A DNA stretch of 64,000 bases, taken from assembly GCF_020283565.1 (NCBI RefSeq), contig NC_060065.1, positions 56,829,489 through 56,893,488 on the forward strand. Direction: 5' to 3'. Shown piece by piece: positions 23,158 through 35,659 of this stretch (position 1 is the stretch's first letter; each line of letters starts with the position of its first letter). Position numbers and translations under genes: made by a program. Source of the DNA: Trifolium pratense. Taxonomy: Eukaryota; Streptophyta; Magnoliopsida; Fabales; Fabaceae. The notes beneath the pieces were generated by a model that was not told where the DNA came from, did not search any database, and saw only the letters and a program-made list of their open reading frames with translations.

Positions 23158-26100
23158 TCAAACAAAAGACCAGTTCACAAACATAAAACTAATACAATGA
23201 CCATTCTCTTCTTCATTCAGCACCTTCCAAGCCACTACTCTTTCATATGAAATAGGTCTCCCCATGCTTGAGAGACAAAGACCACCTTGAAGACATGCAA
23301 AACCCTACCCAAAAAATTGAAGAGAAATCAATAGAAAGAAAATGTTGCTAGTACTATTTTTGGCGTACTCCGACTTCAAGCTATGCATACCTGTTGTATA
23401 ATTTGAGGAAACTCCGAGCACAGAATCTTTCGGCCATGGTCATCAAATATTTTCTCCAATGCTATATCCTGTAAAGCAACTAAGGTAGTCTCCAGCATGT
23501 CAAGCCCTGCCTGGTTTGCAAAAGTGAACACGGGCATTGCCTGCAAAAACCGAGTGTCATGAAGTTGCTTTCAAACAAGTATATATACAAATATTCTATG
23601 AATTTGAAATCAATTTCAAGCATACCTTTAGAGTGCAGCATAGTATTGCATCGGAGTGATGCCACAAGGACTTGAGTAAAGATTCGTTCCCCTCATTATT
23701 AGATTTAAGTAACTCAGCACCCAAGAAGCACCTAAAAAATAAAGACATTAAATAAACTGCTGTTTGAAATATCAAAGCCAGAAATTTCACTAAATGTGTT
23801 CATGAAACTTATCTAACCTATCATAAACTTAAAGATAAGGTGAAGGAGCTTACACACCTATAACTGTTACAGATCCAACGAGCAAGCGTTTGAGCTTCAG
23901 GAGTACCAAGTGGTGTCCTAAGGCCAGCTTGTGAACTCAAATTAGAAGGTGAAAGTGCCAATGCTACCCTTTGGACAGACGATATAATGCTGCGAACATA
24001 TTGCCGTGCCATAGATGCTACATGGTCTTGCATATGACTTTCAAAAGCAAATTCAAATGCTATTGTCATCACTGATCTCATACAGCCAGAATTTCCAGAA
24101 CTATCATTTGAAGATTTGTTTCCAGCAGGGCCAATATCAAGGGCAGATGCCAGGTCAAGGGTGCGATTTGGGTTGACCACTTCCTGCAAGATTTTACATA
24201 ATAATTAAAAGAATCAAGTGGAAAGGTAAATACTAAACTTAAACTAAATATAATGCTTCAACAATGAACAAGGCTGACCTTTCCCGAATCAAGAGGAATA
24301 ATGCGAAATCCAGAAGGCAGAAGGGGGGCATCATCAGCAAAAGATGCATCAATTGGAGCAAATATAAGCTCAGCACAGGTACCAACAGCATTCTCATCCA
24401 TTCCACTGCACAGCTGTCAAAACAAATCAAAGGAACTATAAGAAAGAGTTAAAAGTAATGTAAATAGGATAGTTGTTATACAGCAACATGTAATGCATGA
24501 CATCATATCAATCCATACCGTTGAATTAAATATTCTTATAGAGTAGATAACAAATATAATTTTTCGTTAAGTTTAACATAACATACTTATTAGTAAAAAC
24601 TAAATATCGACTATAAGACTATATAATATAACTATGAGTGCCTAATTTATCTTTTGGTATGTATAACCTTCTAGATTAGATGATATGACAATATTCCACA
24701 ATTGGATAGGTGAAACAGCGCCGCCATTGACACACATGGAGACACATTATAACGAGTCTCCAGAACTAGTCTGTCATTATCACAAATCTCTACATGGAGA
24801 CACATTATGACATGTTTATCAATGTTGTTTAGTAGTTTGGTTAACTTTGCCATTCACCCAAAGTGAAGTAGAAGACTCGGCCTTTCTATCACCATTCTAC
24901 CACCGGGTGTATTTACTAGCTCGTGTACATTTTATGACATTGTCATTACAGGCAGTGATCATCATGACATTTCTCAGATAAACAACATCCTTGCCACCAT
25001 TTTTAGGCTTCGGTATTTATTAGGGATAGAGATGGAACAACTCAAGGAGGAAGTTATTTTAATTCAACAAGTATACAATAGACATTCTAGAGGATACATG
25101 TTTGAAGAACACTAAACATGTTGACACTCCTAAGATCCTAAAGCGAGGCTTCAACCAAATTAGGCGAAGCCAAATTTCAAATTTAGAGATACAAAAGAAT
25201 AGTAAGCAAATTAAATCTCAATTATCTTGCTATCACACCAAAATTTATCCTCTATTGTTAGTGTGATAAGCCAATTACTTGACTAGTTAAATACATCGAG
25301 ATACCATAGCTCACATTGTTAAGTACATCAAAGCAACTTCACAAAAACCTTACATTTGGGAAGTTATGCAGGTTTTTATAATCAGGTTGCACTGTATATT
25401 ACATCAAATCTAATCATTCACAGAAGGACATTGAGATGGATAGTAATTTCCTTGACAAGAGGATTGAATCGAAACATCGCCACTAGTTAGTTTATTACTT
25501 CAAATTATCAATTGGCATGTTTTTACCATGTCTTTGGGGTTCTTGTGTGTATATGAAGTTATGTACCATATTGGTGCATAAGATCTATATGCTCTAACTT
25601 ACAGGGGTGTTACAGAAAAGGTAAATAGGACAGTTATGCGTACAGTACGTGTAAATATAGTAAATAGGATAACATCAATCTTTGTTACTGTAATTCAATG
25701 TGAATATATATAAGTAAAGCAAAGCTCCAAGTGTAATGCACACCAATTCACACATTTTCTTGCTTGTTTTCTTCTTAAAAAAGAGTAACGCAATGGTAAT
25801 GTAGAAATCAAAGTGAAAGTGAATGGCAAGAACAAAAAGTTGCCTCATTTTGGTAGCCATAGAAGTTCAAATAATAGTACCTGAGCTAAACGAGCAAGTT
25901 ATTTTTTCTATAAAAAAAAAGTTCAATAAGATGAAAAAGAAGCATTTCTCCACATTATGGACATAGAAAGTAAGCATAGAGGACTATTCGTAATAACATT
26001 CGCAATATAAGGCGGAAAAACTTACTTGTAAAAGAAACACTTCTCTAGGCATTATTGTGTCTTCTGGAGAATGAGCAATTCCTTCCAATTTAATGACTTC

Positions 26101-29100
26101 CAGAAACTAGAATAGTAAGCAAAAAGTTAAAACCTACACATTATTACATTCATAATTGATTTTAGTGCGTTAAGTGCAAACTTTTACCTCCTCGTGCTCA
26201 ATAGTGTGGGCTAGAGGAAGAATTACTTGACCCCCGTAATTTCCAACCCGAGATCCTGCAAAACTACAAGGGCCAACTTTGATAGCAGCAGCTGAGTAAG
26301 CATCCATGTTGTTGTCTGCCCATTCTGATCTATGCTCCCGTAGAAACCTTAGTAGAATGGCTGGAGGCACATTCTGGGCAAAGACATTACACATGGCAAT
26401 AACAAAAGTTCAATGTTAAAACTTAAAATTGGTAATGTCTCTAGACCATGATTTTGTTAATGAGGACAGCACGGCTGGAAGTAGACAGAAATAACCATAA
26501 CAATTACTCCTCAGAAAACAAATAAGGCATGATCAGTAATTTCATATTAGAAAGGCTAAAGAATGGCCAAACAAGTCCTTATATCTCTCATACCATAATC
26601 CGATTGGATACACGCAGTTTTTCTTAACTAGATAATTGTAGTCATTAGTATTAGTTTTTCGATTAAACATGAGCTTAATAGCTCAGCGCTCACACCACAA
26701 AAATAAGAATATGCCTGAACACAGAATTTTATGTTTATAATATAATAGGTGCTTGACATGTATCTACGTCTAAAATCATACATAGCAATGAAACACAAGT
26801 TTTCTGACTGATACTTTATTCTCTAATTTTATAGAAAAAAGCATGCTTACTTGTAATAGCATTGAAGCTTTAGCACATAAGACTGCATTACTGACAGATG
26901 GAAATCCATTGGCAAATGATAGATTCAGACCCATTAATTTGTCAGGCGATGAATTCACTAGAATTGTAACATCGTCAACACCGTCATTGCCAATCATTGA
27001 CCATCCCTCATCACTAAACCCATTGAGTGCCTCATTGAAACCCCTGCAAGGAAATATAAGTTAGATTCCAACTTTGGTTACAACGAATTACCACAAATAC
27101 ATATGCCTCAGTTAAATATATTAACCGGCTCAATCTTTGACCAAGTGCTCGAAGTGCTGCCGGTCGTCTACCCCACCCAGTGACATTAGACTGAGAAACT
27201 TCATGTGAAATCTGCCTCAAGTGACGTAGGGCCTGCATGAAAAGGTGAAAAATGTAAATAAAACGCAGCTTTTGATGGAGCCCTTATTCTATATTTGTTC
27301 CACTGTTAACAAAAACCATCATCAATAATTAAATACAAAAATACCTACCACCATTGTTGTCTTCTGAGCCAGCATTGTTGATGATTCATACAGTGGACGC
27401 AATACTTCAGGAACACTCCATGGCTAACAATAATAATACAAACATGTTTAAGTTATTTCATGTTGGATGAAAATATCAATAAAAAGAAGTTGAATTCTTG
27501 TACCTCTAAATCCATATGATCAACAATGTGGATTATGGAACCACCTCCTTCACAAGGTCTTATCAAGTACCCACTGGGAAGCATCTCAGCTCGGACAAAA
27601 TGCTGCACAGGAGGCATGCTTGGACCATTCTGTGTATTTTTAAGGGACCTCTCACATATCTGAAACAGGAAAGCATTTAAGGAATGATTCAAATGTGCTC
27701 ATCTACATGTGAATTAGGAGGAATCTGTTGTCTGTTTTTAACTACACCGTTTAATCAAATAGAAATATTAAGGGTTCTTTACATTCACTTACCACTAGGC
27801 TTCCATCTTCTAAAACAGATGTGTAGCGCAACAACCATAAGTCCCGCGCAGGAGCCAATGTTGTTGGCGCATATAGCTGATCATCACAAAGTATGCACAT
27901 AAGAGATTTAGTTTGCTAAATTATAGAGTCACCATTCATACATGCTGAGTTTGAGTTGCTTTACCTGCATGTAAAGCAGCTCAATGGTTCCACCATTTGC
28001 TGTGGGGAGCACGTTCAGAATATCCACAGCTCGGCAATCACGATACCACGAGGGCCGATCTTTAAGGATTTCTGCAACCTGTAAAGAGTACAGTTGATCA
28101 TGCCGTTGATGAACATCAGTAAAACAATTATCATAAAGACAATAAATTCAGAACACTAACCCTTGTAGGTTCTAGACCCACTAGGCCGCATGCTCTAGCT
28201 GCCACACCAGGGCAACCATGAGAAATTGCAACGATTCCAATAGATTCCGGACCAGGCTGCACAAATAAGCCAATATTAATGAAAAATATATTGTATATTG
28301 AAAGATGTAAATTTGGCCTAACTCATCCGGATGAAAAAATCGAATAATAAAACAAGTTGATTAAAAAATATTAAGAGTTACAGTATTAGATTACCTTCAT
28401 TCCAGGCATTTGGACCCACTCAACAGCAGTTCCAGTAGCCTTTGAAAGAAACTCTGCTAAAGTTTCTTCTGCAATGGACAAAAGTCTGCGGGAAAAAAAA
28501 ATGCCAAATGATTTCATAAGGCCAAACAGACACATCCAAATTTTCACAGACAAGGAATAAACAGAAAGGGACCCAATGCAAATAATCATTCTCCCACTAA
28601 CCCTGCAGGACTGGCATCCCTTGGGGGATGCTGGGCCGTCAAACTGCGTTGACCACTAGTCACCGCTGAATCACAGCTTGTGTCTTTGGTTGCAAGATTA
28701 GTCTGCACAAAAACCACCACTCTGGCTCAAATTCTAAACTAGTACTTTTTTCATAAGCAATTCTAAACTAGTAATCATTAATCATGCTGAAATTAGGAAA
28801 ACTGTAAAGAGAAAACAAGGAAATAATTGTTGATCATAACATAAGACTTTGTAAATACGCAATAAGCAAAAAAGCATACATTTTGGGTTGTATGTTGGCG
28901 AAAGTAGCCATTTTCATACACCAAATGAGAAACTTGTTTCTGCAACCTATCATTCTCCTCCATAAGCAGCTTATTCATAGCAGTCAACTTCCTATTCACA
29001 GCTTGCAAACGTGAAGCCTCTTTTCTCTGCTTCTCTCTACATCTGAATAATTAACCACAAACAAAACCCACCATTAAAATCATCCAATCATTTCTCATGC

Positions 29101-29550
29101 ATATTACTCAAACCTCTCACAACTAGACCAAACTCAGTGGCTTAAAATCATCTAATCATTATCAATACTAAAAAACACTAAAAATATCATAATGAACAAT
29201 TATTTCAACATTAATCAACTACCAAACAAAACCCGCCATTAATATCATTTAATCATGACCGTTACCAAAAAAACACAACACAAAGATTCAAAGAATCAAA
29301 ATTTAAGAAATTTTTCAACATTAATCTAAAAAACTATATACCTTCTATTTTGGAACCAAACTTTGATCTGCTTAGGTTCAATATGAGAAAGAATAGGACA
29401 CTCTCTAATAAGCTGTTGACGACGAACACTACTTGGTTTAGGACAATCATGATAAAGCCTCTCAAGAGCTTCAACTTGTTCAGGTGTATAACGAACATAT
29501 TTTCCATTATCTATTCCTCCATTTCCACCTTTACCATCTTTACAAGACAT
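23158..29550 (-). CDS. ATHB-15-like: Class III HD-ZIP transcription factor, ATHB-15-like
   Basis: Eighteen coding exons: 29550-29342, 29042-28880, 28702-28602, 28485-28395, 28256-28161, 28078-27965, 27876-27793, 27659-27504, 27423-27349, 27232-27126, 27043-26851, 26373-26188, 26106-26026, 24413-24279, 24183-23858, 23731-23626, 23540-23391, 23304-23158. All phases agree and give 839 aa, the usual family length. Order: homeodomain (about 17-76, with KVWFQNRR), leucine zipper (about 77-120), START domain (about 150-370) and C-terminal MEKHLA domain (about 695-839, ending NWSFV). The N-terminus MSCKDGK and the C-terminal half point to the ATHB-15/CORONA branch; the START region shares features with ATHB-8. 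Family members act in the nucleus on vascular, meristem and organ-polarity patterning. An ATG at 29598 would add 16 residues but the family starts near MSCKDG. miR165/166 control is visible in exons 4-5. Confidence 0.96.
24414..26025 (-). other. 1.6-kb intron 13 of the HD-ZIP III gene
   Basis: By far the longest intron of this gene; the others are roughly 70-480 bp. It contains a short internal direct repeat ('acatggagacacattat' at about 24737 and 24792) and otherwise AT-rich sequence with no coding match. It may have grown by an old insertion, but no TIR or duplication was found. Confidence 0.7.
28247..28405 (-). promoter_or_regulatory. miR165/166 target site split by intron 4
   Basis: Exon 4 ends CTGGAATGAAG (28405-28395) and exon 5 begins CCTGGTCCGG (28256-28247). 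Joined by splicing they form the 21-nt miR165/166 site of class III HD-ZIP mRNAs, coding for MPGMKPGP at the start of the START domain. The site therefore exists in mature mRNA but not as one piece in DNA or unspliced RNA. Confidence 0.95.
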
Positions 29551-32500
29551 AGTTTTTCCTAAACCTCTAAACCAAACAAAATCACTTTCACCAACCACTA
29601 AACTTTTTCTAACCAGATTTCAATTATAACTGCTTTTTTAAACCAAACCATGCATTGAAAGCAAAAAAAAAAAAAGTGTTTCCTTTACAAGAGACAGTGA
29701 AGAACACAAGAAAAACACGTTAAAATCTTCGAGAAATCTTTGAGATCAGAGCCTTGTGAAAAACTTAATCTTGATAATAACAACGATCTGGTTTCTTAAA
29801 AAAAAAAAGTACTACTATTAACAGCTAGAAAAGCTTTGAACCGATTTAGATATTCTGATACACTAAAACGACACCGTTTTTTCAACGATCTTCTTCATGT
29901 TTTGTGAAACATGATGTTTGAAGAGATAAGATTGAGAAACTGGAAAGTGTTTTTTTTTGTGAAGGAATCTCTGGAAAAGTGTTTTTTTTTTTTAATAATA
30001 ATAATAGTAACTTTTATGTGACATGTTTTTTTGGGTTTGGGAATTAAAGTAAGAAAAAGAAAGGAAAACGTAGTTGAAAGAGAAACATGAAGTTGAGGAT
30101 GTTGTGGTGTTGTTGTTGTTGTAGTTGGTTCTTCATGTTTTCTTCTTCATGGTTTTGGGAGTTTTTTTGTTTTGTTTTTTGTTTTTGTTCTGGTGTGTGT
30201 GTGTGTGTGATTTGGTTTCTTATTGGTTATTTCGCTTTCAGTTCAAAAAATGGAGCAACAGTGTTAATTTTTAATTTTTAAGAAAATTGAAGTGGAATAT
30301 AGGTGTAGAAAAGGACTAAAGTGCCCTTATTTGCGCGGCGGGGCTGCGTGTTTCTGACATTAGTTGCTTTGGAACGTCCCAATACACACGGGACCCGCCG
30401 CTATATGAATCATTACCTGTTTAATGTCATAATTAACCCTCTATATTAGTAATTTATTATTGTCATTTTTTTAATAAATAAAATAAAAAATAAAGGATGA
30501 AGATAGTACCACAAATTCTGGATCAACTGATAGAAATATCGAAATTGTTAAGTTGTACTTCTTAATCGATGTTCAAACTCAAATCTTTCCACTTTATGTG
30601 TGTTGAATTTTTAATAACATATCATTTTGTCTATATGCAAAAAAAAATGAACACTTGTACTAGTAAATGTAGGAAACAGATTAGGAGCAATCAGTTGTAA
30701 TGTAATCAATGCATTAGAGTCGGTTTTTTTTGTAATGTAATCGAACCTGGAACCTTATTACATATTACTTAAATCTCTCACCATTAGACCAAACCAAGTG
30801 ATTTCGAGTCGTTTGATTTAATTATACGTCTCAAATTTAAATTGTTCGATCTTAATCAAATAATTTTGATTTAATTGAATGTTTGTAGTTATAGGTGTTG
30901 ACTGCATTCAATTTAAATCTGTAAATATACTAGTACTTATTTATATTTATTACTTGCTTTTTTTTGTTGATAGGTGAAATGATAAAACTATTGAAAACTC
31001 ACACACACAAAATAGAGTAACCGTCCATATTTCTATAAGAAGACAAAGGAAAAGATTATTTTTGTCCATGTTAAAGGGCATGAGGGACATTGGGCAATAA
31101 TATTGTCAAAGTAGTAGATAACATATGAGGATGGTGGTGACATACACAAACCATATGATATGAGTAGAGACAATGGCAAAAGAGTAAAATTGAAGAAGCA
31201 AGAGGGTGTTGGGAGAAGTAATGGGAATGGTGGTAGCTAGTGAAATATTGTGATGAGAGAGTCTTAAAATACACAAAAGCATGGGAGAGGAGGAAGAGGT
31301 TTGTGTTGGAGTGGGTCAACAACATAGGACATACCATCATGACCTTTTTTGCATGCGTCTTTCGTTTTAAATATTTACCATATGTTTTATCATTTAATTT
31401 TAAAAAATGTTCAACGTTTATTACTTTTCATAGAAATTTCAATATATTTATGAACAGTGGAGAGAGAGTGTATGGTGATGATGGCATTGCCATAAATATA
31501 ATTAACAAAGTACTGTACATTATATAGGAGGAGTATATACCGTATCTGTGGTGATGTATGACATGTTGAATACTACTCCTATACTACTACGAATAGTACT
31601 AGTTTGACACAGATGCTATCATTATACGGATACCCCCCATTAGTATTGATTTGATGTATGAGTTTGACTCTGATAAGACATGTGACATTTTGACGGGATG
31701 GGATGGCAGGTAGTAGTGGTATGTACAGTTCCGTTGAAGGTATTGTCGGCTACCTCTCTACTAGTATTCACTTGAAGTATTGTTTCTTTTAGTTGTGTGT
31801 GATCCATCGTGGTTTTGTTTTTTTGTAAAAGGTGTATGTGTGTGTGAGTGTTGTATATAAGCTATTCGTAGCTTCGATAGGGGCTAACGGGTTAAGGATG
31901 GATTTAAAACCTCGCTTATTTTCTCTATTTAGTTCTCTTTCCTTTCTCTTTTATGTGTCTTTCTCTTTCAGCGTTTCTTTTTTCTCATTATCACTTTTCT
32001 ATTTTTTTTCTTAATTTCTCTCTCTTCACACTCATAAAATTGCAGGCGTATGGCACAAGAAATGATCCAAATCTCTAGAGGGTGTGTGGCGTCTTTCCCC
32101 TCCTTCTAACGTCAATTTTTCGTTCCACCCTAAGTGTGTCACACCATATTCCGTAGTATTGTCTGCTTTTGGCCGTGTGTGATACCTCACCGTTTTGCCT
32201 TTTGTAAAAGGCGTCTTGGTGGGCTAAAGTGTGTGGATGTTGTACATAAACTTCCCTTAGTCTCGATTTACAAGCGTTGTGGGACTTTTAAGTGTACCGG
32301 AACAATCACTTTTAATTTCGAAATTTTTTATATAACCAATTATTCTCTTGATTTGTGTGACAATTGGCAAATTATCTTCTATTTTTATTTATTCTATGTG
32401 TAGTGATGACTTGTATGTTAACTAAGTACGTAGAACCTAGTAATGTGATCGTAGTAGTCACAAATCAATGTAGACGCTATGTACTAACGTCTTGTCGATA

Positions 32501-33022
32501 AGGTATTATCAAAGCAAATCAAAAGAAATAAAAACTTGGAAGTCTACATTAATGATTTAGTGGTCAAAACACAACATGAGGGGTCTCACTATTAGGAGTT
32601 AGGACTTGGAAGATATCCTAATGTTGGTAAGGAAACAAGTAACAATTCAAGTCAAACATTTCGAATCATGCTAGACAAATGTTTTATTAGATAGTGTTGA
32701 CCAGATTAAGAGCGGTCATCAAAATCTTGATTTATTTTATATAAAAAAATGTTCTTTGTGAACTATTACTATTGTGAATTGAACTCGGGTAAGTGTTGGT
32801 TTCTATAATAAGCAAAAGTAGTAAAAGGATATTTCATATGTTAGTATAGAATTACATGAATACTAACATTTAGCTAAGTCACACTATAACCCGAAAAAAG
32901 ACCTAAAAAAACATGATTTTGTATGAACTTTGATCGCTTCTTTAAAATGTTTTTGTGCCTATGATAATGCGTCATTTAAACGTTGATTGAGTGATTACGC
33001 TGCCAAATAATTAAGAGAACAA

Positions 33023-33077
<55 letters not shown>

Positions 33078-33086
33078 AGAAGAAGA
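33023..33086. repeat. Compound (GT)n(GA)n(GAA)n microsatellite
   Basis: About 22 bp of GT repeats pass directly into about 30 bp of GA repeats and then a few GAA triplets. Confidence 0.95.
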
Positions 33087-33347
33087 TTGAGTTTGGTTGG
33101 CATCTTGTGAACAAATTACTTTCGAATGTATCCCAATTGAAGTATTAGGATTGAAATGTTAACTGAACATGATCACCAAAGTAAAACGGGTGGTTCCATT
33201 GTCGAATGAAGCAAGAAACTACGAGATTGTTATCATTCACATAAATTTGTGTATTGACATGCATGTTCATTGAGGACAAAAACAATTTAAGATTGGAGTT
33301 GTGTTGACTTTCAATCATATCATCAATTTGGTATTTTATATAGTATT

Positions 33348-33547
33348 TGTTGGGTAAAAGGTGTGATTTGTATATTATTCGTGATAGGCAAATGCCTTAT
33401 ATAGACTTTACAAGTACTAGCTTGTCAATCAAGCAATTACACATACACGCACACTAGCTAAAACCCTATGTACACATGACACAACACTTGTCCTAACAGT
33501 TAGTAGTACACAATGTACTAGCATTGTGTTCAGCATATGTCCTAACA
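33348..33547. mobile_element. Solo LTR, 200 bp, with 5-bp target duplication
   Basis: The element starts TGTTGGGTAAAAGG and ends GTCCTAACA, so the ends form TGTTRGG/CCTAACA inverted repeats. A perfect 5-bp duplication, GTATT, flanks it (33343-33347 and 33548-33552). No internal retrotransposon domain or second LTR is nearby. The small size suits a TRIM-like or short LTR family reduced to a solo LTR by recombination. Confidence 0.85.
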
Positions 33548-34601
33548 GTATTTTCTTATAAATTTTAGCTCAACGTAGAAGATTGTAACTCATTTTTGTA
33601 TAGAGTTGTAATTGGTCACAAGTGTTGTGACAAAAAAAAATGTAATTGTAGTTAATTTTTCCTAACAAGACAACTCTATAATGTGTGTCGTTGGTGCGAT
33701 TTTAGAGATTATGGAGATGTAAAGTCAACAAAATTCGAAGAAAACAAGATTAGACAAATTGGGAAATTTGTTGTCCCAATAGCGAGGCTAGAATACAAAC
33801 CAAATTTTTTTTTTTACATTATTTGAGTATACCTACAAAACAAAGTTTTCAGGAACGCGAAATCAAGTATAATCTAGATTTTTTGCTTCACCGTTTTCGT
33901 GAGAGATCTAATCTCAGTTGTTTTCAACTTAATCTCCGAGCTCACAATTGGTAACAAAACAAGTGAGGTAGATGTCCGATCATCACCAGATCGATCGCAA
34001 ATACTAAAATACTAATACAACGGAAGGCCGACAACCGATAAACGTATTTTATCAAGCCTGACTAAAGTTGATAAACCAGACTATTTGACCCTATTAGACT
34101 TTTACAAAAAAGACAAAAAGTTCGAAGTATGAAACGTGCTTAAATTTCATCGTTAAAGACCAATCCTTTACACACTACGTATTTTTCGGGCTAACCCTAA
34201 TTATAATAGTTTTGTCATTTAGTCTATGTATCAAAAACAAATTTACCCCTTTAATTCAAACCGACTTTAAAATGGAGTGGGAATCATAATCAAAAGAATT
34301 TTTTTTGGGAAATGGAGTGGGAATCAAAAGAAGAAAAAACAATGGTAATAAATAGGGGAACCAAAACTTAATTTTTAAAATAGAGGATCGACTTTCAAAA
34401 CTTAAAAAAATTTAAAATAATGAGATGAGATTAAAACTACATTTAAATTTAGATATTATCGTAAGGATTTAATTTAAATACAGCGACGACACCGTCAATC
34501 AATACCAACTATGTTTTCCGTCACATCACTCCACTTCATCCCACTTTCTTGATATGACATGACAAAATTGTGGTTGTTTATTGGACGATCGTCTAAAACT
34601 A

Positions 34602-34740
34602 TTTTACACCGTCGGTGCATATCAATTAAACTAATTACCGTAATTTTGGTATTAATTCGTTAAAATACTTTTTTACACCATCTTTTTTTTTCTATCAAAT
34701 TTTTTACACCATCCTTAAATATCGTTAAATTATTTTTTCA
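34602..34740. mobile_element. MITE relic related to the one at 46353
   Basis: The stretch 'ttttacaccgtcggtgcatat' (from about 34602) is the same terminal sequence as in the MITE at 46353-46504. A second 'tttttacaccat' lies downstream. The opposite end is not clear, so extent is approximate. It sits just upstream of the NUP35 transcription unit. Confidence 0.4.
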
Positions 34741-34819
34741 CTGAATCTTTTTCTTTTATAAACTTTTTTTTTTATAAATTTAATTTAATGTAAGAAAATC
34801 TTACGATTTGTTTATTGCG

Positions 34820-35013
34820 AGAGAACACAAAACAACGTTCTGATCGGAGTTGAAAAACGGAAAAACGAAGGGGAGAATTAGGGTTTTGATTTAGGAGGGA
34901 AAATTCTTAAACCCTAAATTCACAATTTCAATTCGTTCACTTCCACATTCATAATTCAAAAACCCTTCACTTCAACTCGCCACCACCACCACCACCGCCA
35001 CCGCCACTACCAG
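34820..35013 (+). promoter_or_regulatory. NUP35 leader exon and telo-box motifs
   Basis: 'ttagggttt' near 34877 and 'aaaccctaaa' near 34910 are telo-box-type motifs common close to the start of plant housekeeping genes. The leader then has a CCA/CCG-rich tract and a donor at 35013/35014. The transcription start is not determined; the left boundary is a guess. Confidence 0.5.
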
Positions 35014-35659
35014 GTATTTCTCTCCCACTTTCTCTACTCTGCATCATTTGAATTTCACAATAACCCTAGTATGCATCTTCTTCGTCTTCAATTTTGAATT
35101 TCTTGATCAATTAATTGAACAATTTTCCGTTTGAATAGTTTATATATGTTACCAAACTGTCATGGGTTAGGTTGATTTAGAAATGAATTAGTAATTAAGT
35201 TTTATAGGTTCTTAAATCTTTATAATTTTGGGATTGTTGGGATTTAATTATGAAAACAGCTTATGACATGTAACACGTGTTCATAAACTATTTTTGACTT
35301 ATTTTCATAAGCTCTCCAAGATAGCTTATGAAAACAGCTTACAACTTATAGGAAACAGTTTAACTTTATTTTATCTTCTTATGTTATAGAAATTCCAGCT
35401 TATCATGACAAGCATTTATGCATATCATGATAAGTGTGTAAATAATAGTATATACATGTGAGGTATTATAAATAAAAAAAAAATTATGCTATAAGCTGCA
35501 AATTAAGATGATTATCCAAATTGGGCGTATAGCTCTATGTAAAATCTACATATTGCTCACCATTGAGGAATGCCCTCAGCTCAATTTTTTCAGTGAATTT
35601 GGTTTTAACACATTTGTTTCTTGGTTTGGTTTGCAGATATTGACTCTATTCGCTGTAAT

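Larger units (their letters stand above)
29551..34819. other. HD-ZIP III upstream region and intergenic DNA, no further gene
   Basis: Next to the HD-ZIP III start (29551-29960) is probably 5' UTR and promoter, with long T and A runs. From 30300 on no convincing gene is present. It includes degraded SINE-like stretches near 30520-30640, 30730-30800 and 30960-31020, an imperfect repeat pair at about 31775-31880 and 32140-32265, a microsatellite at 33023 and a solo LTR at 33348. Open frames here are short and match nothing known. Confidence 0.6.

Noticed and set aside
29598..29598. Upstream ATG (29598) as start of the HD-ZIP III protein
   Set aside because: It would add 16 residues (MVGESDFVWFRGLGKT) not seen in the family, whose proteins start close to MSCKDGK.
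31071..31527. Open frames of 89 and 95 codons on both strands
   Set aside because: No domain, codon pattern or splice context; they overlap in antisense in AT-rich DNA.
33023..33086. Tandem repeats considered as a CRISPR array
   Set aside because: Simple GT/GA microsatellite without spacers; the genome is a plant.
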